Source: Panonychus citri (taxonomy: Eukaryota > Arthropoda > Arachnida > Trombidiformes > Tetranychidae). Taken from it: a stretch of DNA of 64,000 bases. The notes under the pieces are model-generated. The model was not told where the DNA came from. It worked only from the letters and a program-made list of their open reading frames with translations, and did no database searches. Position numbers and translations under genes: made by a program. Location of the stretch: positions 124,001-188,000 of the forward strand of contig NW_026515482.1 of NCBI RefSeq assembly GCF_014898815.1. Direction: 5' to 3'. Numbering within the stretch: the first letter of the stretch is position 1; each line of letters begins with the position of its first letter. This document shows positions 10,545-18,199 of the stretch, one piece after another.

Positions 10545-11174
10545 TTAGATTTGATAAGCGTAAATTACTTCTTTTTCTCCTAATACATCTGTGAGTAATC
10601 TAACTTCATCCGGTGTATCTGGTTTACAGTCAATAAACAGGTATGAGAAAGGACTTCGTGTTGCATGTTCAAATATTTGTCTGCATTGTGATGAACGTCT
10701 TGGAAACATTTGCTTGGCTAACATTGTTGATATTGACTTATCTCTTGGGTTTTGGAAAAAGACAATATTATGAGAGTTCAGAGAAATATTTCTTGCCTCA
10801 CCACCCTTTATAAAAAAGTTTTGTACTAGTAAAATAACAGAAAGATTCCTATGATGACTTCCTTTCGTAAACAGTTGTGATACGATTTTTGAATTAGACG
10901 ATTCATGCATCAAATCATCAATTATTATTAAATGGGCTTTCTTACCATCAATTTTATCAAGAAAATTTTCAGGTAAACCCTTTATAAACCTAACACTTTC
11001 CATTTCATTGAAAATTGGTTGATATTCTGCATAAAAATAAGTTATCAATGTTGGTACTGGACTGATTACTTTCTCTCTGTTTTCAATTAGTTTTTTTACC
11101 CAAAATGATTTTCCACATCCACTTGGTCCAGAAACCATCATAGTAAATGGATGTCTCAAGTAAATTGAATACAT
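10545..11174 (-). CDS. Polinton packaging-type ATPase
   Basis: About 209 residues from ATG 11174-11172. The frame upstream has a stop three codons earlier, so this start is the best choice. Walker A is GPSGCGKS near residue 15 and Walker B is LIIIDDLM near residue 85, followed by a KGSHHRNLSVILLVQNFF block. This is the A32/FtsK-like ATPase carried by Polintons and thought to pump DNA into capsids. The frame is intact. It is the first gene inside the right inverted repeat. Confidence 0.88.
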   Translation of the reverse strand: MYSIYLRHPFTMMVSGPSGCGKSFWVKKLIENREKVISPVPTLITYFYAEYQPIFNEMESVRFIKGLPENFLDKIDGKKAHLIIIDDLMHESSNSKIVSQLFTKGSHHRNLSVILLVQNFFIKGGEARNISLNSHNIVFFQNPRDKSISTMLAKQMFPRRSSQCRQIFEHATRSPFSYLFIDCKPDTPDEVRLLTDVLGEKEVIYAYQI

Positions 11175-11307
11175 TTTCACTCATTTTTTACTCTCCTCAA
11201 TTTACTTATCTTATATAATTCAAATTTTTCTTGAATCAATTTTTTATCTACCACAATCTTAATTCCAAGGTACATGCTTTAAACAGAAGAGCTGCACTCA
11301 AACTCAT

Positions 11308-11356
11308 GTGCATTTGAAGCGTACGGTGCATTAGAGGCGTACGCTTCCCTACTACT
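11308..11356 (-). repeat. Polinton right terminal inverted repeat
   Basis: Reverse complement of 4710-4758 with one mismatch. It ends CTACTACT at 11356 and is followed directly by the duplicated AACATA (11357-11362). Confidence 0.92.
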
Positions 11357-11774
11357 AACATACCCATGCCCTGATTTTGTGCTCGAAATTCCAGCCAATA
11401 TCAGTTTTCAAATAAATGATTACCATTATAACCCTAAACCAATGAGAAATACGAGCTATGTGAAATTTAGCAATGACTGGAATTTACGATTGAATATGCA
11501 TTTCAATCTTCATTCGTTAGATCCGTTATTATCTTCAATAAAACAGACGGACCAGAGCATTAATACGGAAATTAAACAGATCATAATTAAACTAACGACT
11601 AGTTTCGTCATATCTACAATCCATTTAACATTTAACAATACGAGCATTCTGATTATTGCTGCTATCGTGTTAATTTGGTACATAAAGTTAAAACAACAGA
11701 CAATAGATACTCGACCACCGGAAGCCAAAGAAGAAAAAAACGACGAAGACCGTTACTTAGTAAATCTAATCTAA
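11357..11774 (+). other. Open reading frame with one membrane span, cut at its 5' end by the Polinton
   Basis: Open from the target-site duplication to TAA 11772-11774. It holds a region with several Asn and Thr residues, a hydrophobic span (about 11608-11690, including SILIIAAIVLIWYIKL) and a short polar tail ending NDEDRYLVNLI. This is the layout of the C-terminal part of a type I membrane protein, such as the Env-like protein of some retroelements, but I do not recognise the family. It joins in frame with 4627-4709. Confidence 0.4.
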
Positions 11775-11959
11775 AAACCGGACCGAGTGAAATTTAAAAA
11801 AAAATATATGTATACAGTAAACTCTCGGTTAATGCATAACTCGATAAACGCAAAGCGAAGCCTTAATTGGAAATTCATTTTCTCTTTGAGGGCGTAGCTA
11901 ATCTCTTCAGCATAATACCCTTTATTACAACTTCTCACGTGAATCTCGTAATAAATTAA
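11775..11959. other. Short non-coding stretch
   Basis: AT-rich. It contains CAGTAAACTCTCGGTTAATG at about 11815, which resembles the terminus of a pogo/Tigger-type element, but no matching inverted end was found. Confidence 0.25.
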
Positions 11960-12427
11960 TCAAAATACACTATGGCAACTGTTCTTAGGACATTCACCAT
12001 AGCCCTTGTAATATCTCTCTGAAAAGTCATCATCTCGAACTGCTCCTATATAACCGTTAAGAGACTCGTTGCATTTTTTGTTGTTGCAATAAAATCGATT
12101 CATTGAAAAATTGTCAGGATAATCTTGAATTGGGAATCTCATGTCATGTAATAATTGAAAGCAAGCGCTACAATAAAATGTTCCACATGATAAAAATTCC
12201 TTAGGAATGATGACAATATGATCACACCACCCACAGATCAATTTCTTCGGATCTTCTAAGAGGATCGATGAGACTTCGGTATGAGTAAAACCCCATTTTG
12301 CAGCTCGAACTTTGATAAATTCTATTGCTTCATGTGGCCAATTACGATGGTTGGCTTTTCCGATAAAGATTCGCGTCATTATATTTTGATTGTCTCGGTG
12401 GAGATTATATTCATTAATATAAGACAT
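11960..12427 (-). CDS. Putative RING-like zinc-binding protein
   Basis: 155 residues, start MSYINEYNLHRDNQN. It has paired cysteines spaced like a zinc-binding module: LICGWCDH, then FLSCGTFYCSACFQLL, FYCNNKKC and GECPKNSC, in the C-terminal two thirds. The cross-brace-like order suggests a RING-type or related zinc finger. It lies between mobile-element remnants, and I cannot tell whether it is a host gene or cargo. No introns are needed. Confidence 0.5.
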   Translation of the reverse strand: MSYINEYNLHRDNQNIMTRIFIGKANHRNWPHEAIEFIKVRAAKWGFTHTEVSSILLEDPKKLICGWCDHIVIIPKEFLSCGTFYCSACFQLLHDMRFPIQDYPDNFSMNRFYCNNKKCNESLNGYIGAVRDDDFSERYYKGYGECPKNSCHSVF

Positions 12428-12749
12428 TTTGATTGTCGAGATTTTGTATTGAATTGACTGATTAAGTAGATGATTTAACTTAATAATTTGATTGAAAATC
12501 AGTTTAAAGTAACTTAAATACTGATTGGGTTAGTTAATTGATTCGATTAATTTGCTTCTAAGTTTATTATTAAAAGGTAAATTGATGGTACTTATCGAAA
12601 GATTGTCTATGTTTAAAGTTGCAAGGTTATTATTTTGATAAAGATAGATAAAGTTGAATATTTGATTGTTTGTTAAGGTTAATTGTGATTCACTTTTGTT
12701 CATTTGATTTTCTATGAAAACCATGAAGTTGATGATTGTCTTTGAAACA

Positions 12750-13322
12750 CTACAACTGATATTTTCTAAGAAAATCTTCAACAAGTTTCACTTTAGTGAT
12801 AACAATGTTTCTCAGGTAATAACGATGATGATGAATATGAGACAATTTAGTTCCAATTGATTTAGCCAATACAGTTAATGAGAATTTAATTATTTCTCTA
12901 AGAGAATCAGTTAATTGAGATGAACACAAATTCAATTTCCTAAGGAAATGGTTACAATTGTCGATTGACTTCACTAATTCACTTGAATTCGAATACCAAT
13001 TAGATGTTAAATCATGAATATTTGATGATTCATTTTCAGTTAACTCACTTGGTGAGGTAAATAAAAGTTCAATTGATTCTCTAAGAGAATAAAATAATTC
13101 AGATGAGGTGAAATTCAATTTCCTAAGGAAATGAATATGAACAATTTGATGATATATTCTTAGAATATATTTGCTGAGAGGCAAATCAATTGATTGGTAA
13201 CTAAATTGAATCAATTTTCTTAGAAAATTGTGTTGATATTGAAGCAAGTTTTGGATAGAAATCTTAGATTTCTGAGGTGATAATAAATTGATTACTTGAT
13301 TTTCTAAGAAAATCAAATTCAA
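12750..13322 (-). CDS. Unrecognised open reading frame studded with FLRK/SLRE motifs
   Basis: 190 codons, start MNLIFLENQVINLL. Most of its FLRKL, SLRE and FLEN repeats are encoded by short DNA palindromes (see the array at 12761-16908), so the protein repetition follows from the DNA pattern. It is rich in Ile, Leu, Asn and Ser and has no known domain. Two further short frames on the same strand overlap its ends (12530-12784 and 13264-13464, the latter with a hydrophobic start MIETILLLLTLVFAS). It may be coding in a retroelement, or only open by chance. Confidence 0.25.
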   Translation of the reverse strand: MNLIFLENQVINLLSPQKSKISIQNLLQYQHNFLRKLIQFSYQSIDLPLSKYILRIYHQIVHIHFLRKLNFTSSELFYSLRESIELLFTSPSELTENESSNIHDLTSNWYSNSSELVKSIDNCNHFLRKLNLCSSQLTDSLREIIKFSLTVLAKSIGTKLSHIHHHRYYLRNIVITKVKLVEDFLRKYQL

Positions 13323-13460
13323 AACAAATCAAATTAGACTTTTGATACTGATGTTGATTAACACAAGATTCAATAATTAAATTAACCAAAGTTAAAATTG
13401 CAAATAGTAGTTGATAATATGAGGCAAAGACTAAGGTCAAAAGTAACAAAATCGTTTCAA

Positions 13461-13823
13461 TCACGCATTCGCAATCACTTGATGTTTCAACTTCTGCTTA
13501 AGGTTTTCATCTCCACGCAACCAATATGGTGATTTATTGTTTTTGTTGGCGAATTTTAGTCGCTTGTTAAAGCCAGTTAGTAAATTTCTAAGGAATTTAT
13601 CTTCATCTTCTTTGTTATGATATCCTTTGTATTGAGCATCAATAGAATATTCTCTTCTTTTCTTTTCTTCTAAGAAGAAAATTCCAACGGTCAATATACC
13701 AAAGAGTAAGGCTAATGATGATTTGTTATTATTGGCAACAATTTTGTATTTATCAAGATGATAATTTATCATCACTGGCTTCATCTTTGATGGGGATAAT
13801 TTTCTCACGATTAAAATCATCAT
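13461..13823 (-). CDS. Unrecognised small open reading frame with one hydrophobic span
   Basis: 120 codons, start MMILIVRKLSPSKMK. There is a hydrophobic segment (SLALLFGILTVGIFF) near residues 35-50, then a highly charged tail. Palindromes encode the FLEEKKRR and FLRN parts. It is on the same strand as the gag-like frames and downstream of them. No family is recognised, and it may be non-functional. Confidence 0.25.
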   Translation of the reverse strand: MMILIVRKLSPSKMKPVMINYHLDKYKIVANNNKSSLALLFGILTVGIFFLEEKKRREYSIDAQYKGYHNKEDEDKFLRNLLTGFNKRLKFANKNNKSPYWLRGDENLKQKLKHQVIANA

Positions 13824-14491
13824 CCTTTTCTTCTTAGAAGAAAACCAATTCAGTTGATGATTTTTGATGATTGAGCGGTTTTAATGAACCGATTAAAAAG
13901 TTTGATTAAACTTTCGTGATTAATTTTAAAGTTAACCGTTTTCTTGGATTCTTTTGCTTGTCTTTTCTCTAAGAGAAAAAGGGATAATAATCGACATTTA
14001 TTCCTAAGGAATAAGAAATTGTTCCAAGTTCAAAGATGATCTTAAAGTTTTCATCTTTTGACAATATAGTAAATCTCTTTGAGATTGATGATGGACGACA
14101 ATTAATTTCATCTGATTGTTCAGATTTAGAGGATAATATTCTACTCGTTTTAACTCTTGTAAACAATTTCGGTGATCGTAAGAATATTTTCCTTTCCCAT
14201 GATGTCGTTAATATTAGAACTCGACGAGCGGTAATTTCGAGAGCTTCGAAGTGCTAATTGGTGTTGATTGAAAAATCAGATCAATTAGATCAATTAGATT
14301 ATATTGAATAATCGTCTCTTTCTTAGGAAGATTGTGTCGAGTTGGAATCTTCTTAGAAGATTCGATTAATCTAATCTTAGAGTTAGATTTATTTCTTGAG
14401 ATAAGAAATCTATATGCCGATTGTCGCTGGTGCTGCCGTCGAGACTTAATGTTAAGTACAAAATTTTCAATGCTCATTCGGCTCTTTAAGC

Positions 14492-15034
14492 TCATAATGA
14501 ACTGGTTAGTTGATATATCATCATGAAGTTTAAGTTTCTCTCAATTGCTGATGTTGTTGCTTGTGAATATACGAATAATGATTCACATGTAATGACTTTT
14601 GTTATTAAGCGTTTGTCTCCATTGGTCATAATGTATCTCTTACTTATCGAGCCTTGTGGTCGACGAACGAGAACATTTTTATCTCGAACTACAGACGAAG
14701 ATTTAGGTCCGGACATTTGGGATTTTGTGACTGTTCCAAATGATGACATGAGAATAATTCCAATGATTCGATAAATGTATGCGGATTGTAGAATTAATTC
14801 TCTTAGAGAATAAAGCCAAATTTCGAATGGTTCACCTTGATGTTGTTCCGCTACTTCGGTGAACATGGAATTAAATTCGTAAGGAAGGTGATATTGAAGT
14901 GCACCTTTCTTATCGACATCCGAATAACCGAAAGGTTTTAATGCTTTCTCAAAGAGAAAGAGCCAAGTTAAAGGATCCGTTTTCTTCTCTGGAACTTTGA
15001 GGTTGATCCAATGAGGAACCTTCATTTTTTTCAC
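14492..15034 (-). CDS. Gag-like open reading frame of an LTR retrotransposon
   Basis: 180 codons, start MKKMKVPHWINLKVPEKKTD. The WLFLFEKALKPFGYSDVDKKG segment (two residues omitted at one end), followed by LQYHLPYEFNSMF and GEPFEIWLYSLRELI, looks like the capsid part of Ty3/gypsy Gag: a conserved Trp, a short helix, a Gly-x-Ser/Thr turn and a Leu-rich stretch. Two palindromes (14797-14811 and 14944-14960) lie in frame within it. A Lys/Arg-rich frame follows (14214-14495) that could be a nucleocapsid-like tail. Its position downstream of an LTR and primer-binding site on the same strand supports the call. Confidence 0.45.
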   Translation of the reverse strand: MKKMKVPHWINLKVPEKKTDPLTWLFLFEKALKPFGYSDVDKKGALQYHLPYEFNSMFTEVAEQHQGEPFEIWLYSLRELILQSAYIYRIIGIILMSSFGTVTKSQMSGPKSSSVVRDKNVLVRRPQGSISKRYIMTNGDKRLITKVITCESLFVYSQATTSAIERNLNFMMIYQLTSSL

Positions 15035-15479
15035 AATTAGGTTCGTAACTTGAGCTTCGATTATGTTCCAAAGGAATATATTAATTCAGTTGACCAGGAA
15101 TCTCCTTAAGAGATTCAACATCAATTGATAACCTGTGGTTAATTTTTCTGTTGTATTCCGGCCCATTCAGATCCTAAGGATCTGATTTAAATTGTTCCTT
15201 AGGAACAGTTAGATTTGAAGCAGTTCCTATGGAAATTTGTTCAACTCTACTCAGTCTTGTATGTAGATCAGCTTATGTGACAGTGACATGATATCCAAAG
15301 TGTTCAGTTTGGATAGAATTATTCCTAAAGGTGAATTTTCAGTTTTTGTTAATGAAGTTGACTTGGTTCCACTCACGGTGTAAACGCGTAGGCGTGGTTT
15401 TGAAATGGTGTCTTCCTGGTTTCCGGTATACGTTGCTCTCTTTCTTTGCACACGGTTCACTTGATGATAGTTGTTTGGT

Positions 15480-15983
15480 TCATCCCATAGAGATGGAAGA
15501 TAAATTTAAACTTCGGCCATATTGAAATTCAGATAATCGATTTTCGATTGTAAAAGAATTGTTAGGAACAATTAATGATTGTTGTGGCTCAGAGGCAGGC
15601 CCTCCATTTGATCCGCATAATTTTTGATCGGGTTTTAGGTCAGAAATTACATGCTGCCTGTCACTTACCTCTAGCTCAGGGATTCTTAGTTTGTCTAGGG
15701 AAGGATTGGATTCAGCCAACTGCTTTTTCACTGACAATGAACTTCGTTCATTAAAATTGGTCTCTAAACCAACATCAAGTGTATCTTTTACCTCTTCAAT
15801 TAAATAAGAGAATTTTTCAATGGCAAATAAATTAAAGTCTCGATGATTTTCAATAACTTTCAAGGCAATTGCCAAGTCAGACATTCGACTAACACCGAGT
15901 CTGGACAAGTGAATATTATTATTTTCGGTAAAACCATTTCGTCTTAATAATTGAATCCAATCTGGAGTTTCAATTATATCCAT
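15480..15983 (-). CDS. First open reading frame after the leader of the LTR element
   Basis: 167 codons, start MDIIETPDWIQLLRRNG. It is polar and mostly helical, with an FSYLIEEVKDTLDVGLETNF region. A 19-bp palindrome (15985-16003) ends 1 bp upstream of the ATG. It begins about 250 bp after the primer-binding site, so it could be the N-terminal part of Gag. A stop and frame change separate it from the gag-like frame at 14492-15034, and a short frame (15251-15460) lies between. It may be decayed. Confidence 0.4.
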   Translation of the reverse strand: MDIIETPDWIQLLRRNGFTENNNIHLSRLGVSRMSDLAIALKVIENHRDFNLFAIEKFSYLIEEVKDTLDVGLETNFNERSSLSVKKQLAESNPSLDKLRIPELEVSDRQHVISDLKPDQKLCGSNGGPASEPQQSLIVPNNSFTIENRLSEFQYGRSLNLSSISMG

Positions 15984-16235
15984 TAGAAATCCTAAGGATT
16001 TCTCTTCAATTGTTTAATGAGTGAATATATTGAAAAATTCATTGATCATACCATTGGTATGAATGTACCTTTTTAAAAGTTCAATATTAAATTAATGATT
16101 CTTCTTAGGAAGAATCTCCATTTGGTTTGAAATCACAATAAAGTCTTCAGCTGTTAATTCAGCTAATTTTCTTTTAGTAGTTAAGGGGTTAGGTCACAAA
16201 TAGACTTATAAATAGAATCTCCTGACATTTTCATC

Positions 16236-16254
16236 AATCCTGCCTAGGTCGCCA
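16236..16254 (-). other. Probable tRNA primer-binding site of the LTR element
   Basis: The minus strand reads TGGCGACCTAGGCAGGATT, two bases after the LTR end ...CTACGACA. TGG is the complement of a tRNA CCA end. The first 8 and last 7 bases fit the 3' end of an arthropod arginine tRNA as I recall it, with four mismatches in between. Position and sequence agree, but the tRNA match is from memory. Confidence 0.5.
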
Positions 16255-16256
16255 TA

Positions 16257-17040
16257 TGTCGTAGATTAAAATGAGAGACTGAGAAAACTCGGAAATTCAC
16301 TTTAATATTCGGATGTTTGAAACCGTTAGAGTTCGAATATTCCTCAACGATTCACAGGATATTACTTCCCGTTACCTTAAGATTGATAAAAATAACCAAG
16401 TGACAATTTATAATTTATAACAATATTTATTGTGATTAAATGACTACCTCTTGAACTGACCAAACCAAATTAACTGCGAGTCTGAAAACGGTAAATATGA
16501 AGGTGATTAAACATAAGATTAAATATGAGGAACACAAATGGGAACAAAAAAATAAGTTAACTTAATTAAAGTTAATTAATTAAGACAAGGTTATCATGAG
16601 ATACAATAATTTCTCTAAGAGAAATTTAACACAAATTAATCTTAGATTAATAAAAATATTGATCTAATTTTCCTAAGGAAAATTCTCTCTTATATACCTA
16701 TTTTAAAAGGGATATTATTAATAACTAATTACCATTGGTTAATTGTTACAATTTAAGGGGAGAGAGACCAAATTAATCATTTGGTAAATTGATATTACGG
16801 TCGCTAATCAATCAATGGTGGTTAATGGGATTAAATGAAACTTAAAAGTTGATTAAAAAGAGTTAATTAAATTGAGGTTAATTAATTGGTTATTTTCTTT
16901 TGAAAATAATTTTCTGATTAATTACTCATCTTTGGTTATGAGAGATGATGAAAAAACTAAATTTTGTCTTTCCCTCTATGGGTTAGATTACTACTAGGGT
17001 AACTGTTTTGGAGAGTGAGTTGAAATTTCACTTCACCACA
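16257..17040 (-). repeat. 5' LTR of a minus-strand LTR retrotransposon (right end tentative)
   Basis: In + orientation it begins TGTCGTAG at 16257, right beside the primer-binding site. A plausible right end is ...TTCACCACA at 17040, giving about 784 bp with TG...CA ends. Four or more palindromes of the array lie inside. No second copy was found in the window, so the 3' half of the element is missing or lies elsewhere. Confidence 0.45.
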
Positions 17041-17242
17041 TTACAATCACTTTTGTATTTGTTAGTAATTAGTTTTGTACACTGCCAGACAATATTTTTC
17101 GTTGTAACAATTATATTTAATTGTGGTACTAATACTTGATCAAATTGAACCAAATTTTCACAATTTACTCTTAACTTTGATGACAATAATCTGGTAAAAA
17201 TTTGTGAAATTTAGAATAGTTTAAGTTGGTTAAATTAGTGCT
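17041..17242. other. No gene seen
   Basis: AT-rich sequence between the LTR and the mariner remnant; nothing recognised. Confidence 0.4.
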
Positions 17243-17663
17243 GCTTGATTAAAAAATTTCTTTTCATCGATCTCCAGATCCGTCAATTCTGTTTGTTCAC
17301 AAATCCATTCAACCAAAAGTGACATTCGTCAGAAAACCAAATTTTCTGATGATTGAGTTTTTTTATCAATCTTATCACGCATGAAGGTGTCCTTGGGTTC
17401 TACTGGAAGTAACTAGCTACCTCGCTTACCTTGCTTTCGTCGAGTGAAGTTACAGCAGCATCAGAATTACCGACAAGATGGTCACCAACGGATCCAGTGG
17501 CGCGAAAATTCTCCAAGTTGTTTTTAATGGTCAATCGATGTGGCGAATTCTCCACTTTAAAGTTCTTAACGAATCTTTGTTGCACTTCACAATAATTACC
17601 ACACTTTATGTACTCAATCACCATAAACTCTCTTTGTTTAATATCGTAGCGATTTATACTCAT
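17243..17663 (-). pseudogene. Decayed mariner-like transposase (DUF4817-type HTH plus DDE piece)
   Basis: The N-terminal part (17400-17663) starts MSINRYDIKQREFMVIEYIK and carries a helix-turn-helix block ending in ENFRATGSVGD. Such domains start many arthropod mariner-like transposases. Further along the same strand, 17243-17345 reads WFSDECHFWLNGFVNKQN, a stop (TGA) and RIW, which is the block around the second catalytic Asp. The middle of the protein is deleted. It is clearly a relic. Confidence 0.75.
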
Positions 17664-18199
17664 TTTAAAAACAAGAATTTAAGCTTAGCCACTTGCACTA
17701 GAGAAAAAACTTTAAATTGAACTTATGCACTATGCAATGAACTACAAAATAAGATCTTAACCATTTAGATATCTCAACTAATTGCTGAGGAAATTTAATT
17801 AACATCAAGTTGAGTCATCGAATTCTCATTTTCAATCATTTGATTATAGTTTTCAAAACAAAAACAATTCACAAAAATTTTAATTGTTTTATGCAATCTT
17901 GAGATCAATAATCAATTATCGTAAGTATCATCAGATTTCAATTATAATTAAAAAAGTTATTAGCAATCAAACCCTAGCACATTAATCGTGAACACGCTGT
18001 AATTTCTATCAAGTTGATTTTTTAGATTGCTAAATATCATCAATAGGTGGCCATCATTTCCCTGTGGAGATGTGGTCATCTTGTGGTCAGAAAAATGATT
18101 CTCTAGTAAATTGAACTTTTAGTATCGATAGTTTCGTTATTCAGTCAATGAACATGAAAAAATGTCCAACTGATTATTTAATTCAAAAGTAACGTTAAT
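17664..18199. other. Upstream region of ABCC-2
   Basis: No gene seen. AT-rich (about 70%); no convincing TATA box close to the ATG at 18200. Confidence 0.4.

Larger units (their letters stand above)
4710..11356. mobile_element. Compact Polinton/Maverick DNA transposon, 6.65 kb
   Basis: It is bounded by 49-bp terminal inverted repeats that begin with AG (4710-4758 and 11308-11356, one mismatch) and by a 6-bp target duplication AACATA. Inside are a retroviral-type integrase with a chromodomain, a packaging-type ATPase, pieces of protein-primed DNA polymerase B and several small genes. These are hallmark Polinton parts. Full elements are usually about 15-20 kb. Here most of PolB is missing, and I see no recognisable major capsid or adenovirus-like protease, so this is an internally deleted or rearranged copy. 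A 506-bp element is nested at 9582-10087. The intact ends and duplication suggest fairly recent insertion. Confidence 0.9.
12761..16908. repeat. Array of about 30 short palindromes, mostly with CTAAG/CTTAG core
   Basis: Twenty-one exact palindromes with a CT-(A/T)-AG centre lie at 12761-12775, 12894-12906, 12935-12949, 13076-13090, 13118-13132, 13152-13170, 13212-13230, 13257-13273, 13296-13316, 13663-13681, 13826-13844, 13963-13979, 13998-14014, 14345-14363, 14797-14811, 15168-15184, 15193-15207, 15985-16003, 16608-16626, 16635-16651 and 16666-16684. Related imperfect or variant-core ones lie at 13582, 14072, 14944, 15098, 15224, 15558, 16047, 16097 and 16889. The arms differ between sites, for example ATTTCCTAAGGAAAT and CAATTTTCTTAGAAAATTG. 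They occur in reading frames, leader and LTR alike, and stop outside this block. Confidence 0.9.

Noticed and set aside
12761..16908. CRISPR array
   Set aside because: The repeats are palindromes with different sequences and irregular spacing, in a eukaryotic genome; there is no constant repeat and no cas gene.
3776..17040. One large LTR retrotransposon with ends at 3776 and 17040
   Set aside because: The two LTR-like starts differ (TGTTACG and TGTCGTAG) and unrelated elements lie between; no shared LTR sequence was seen.
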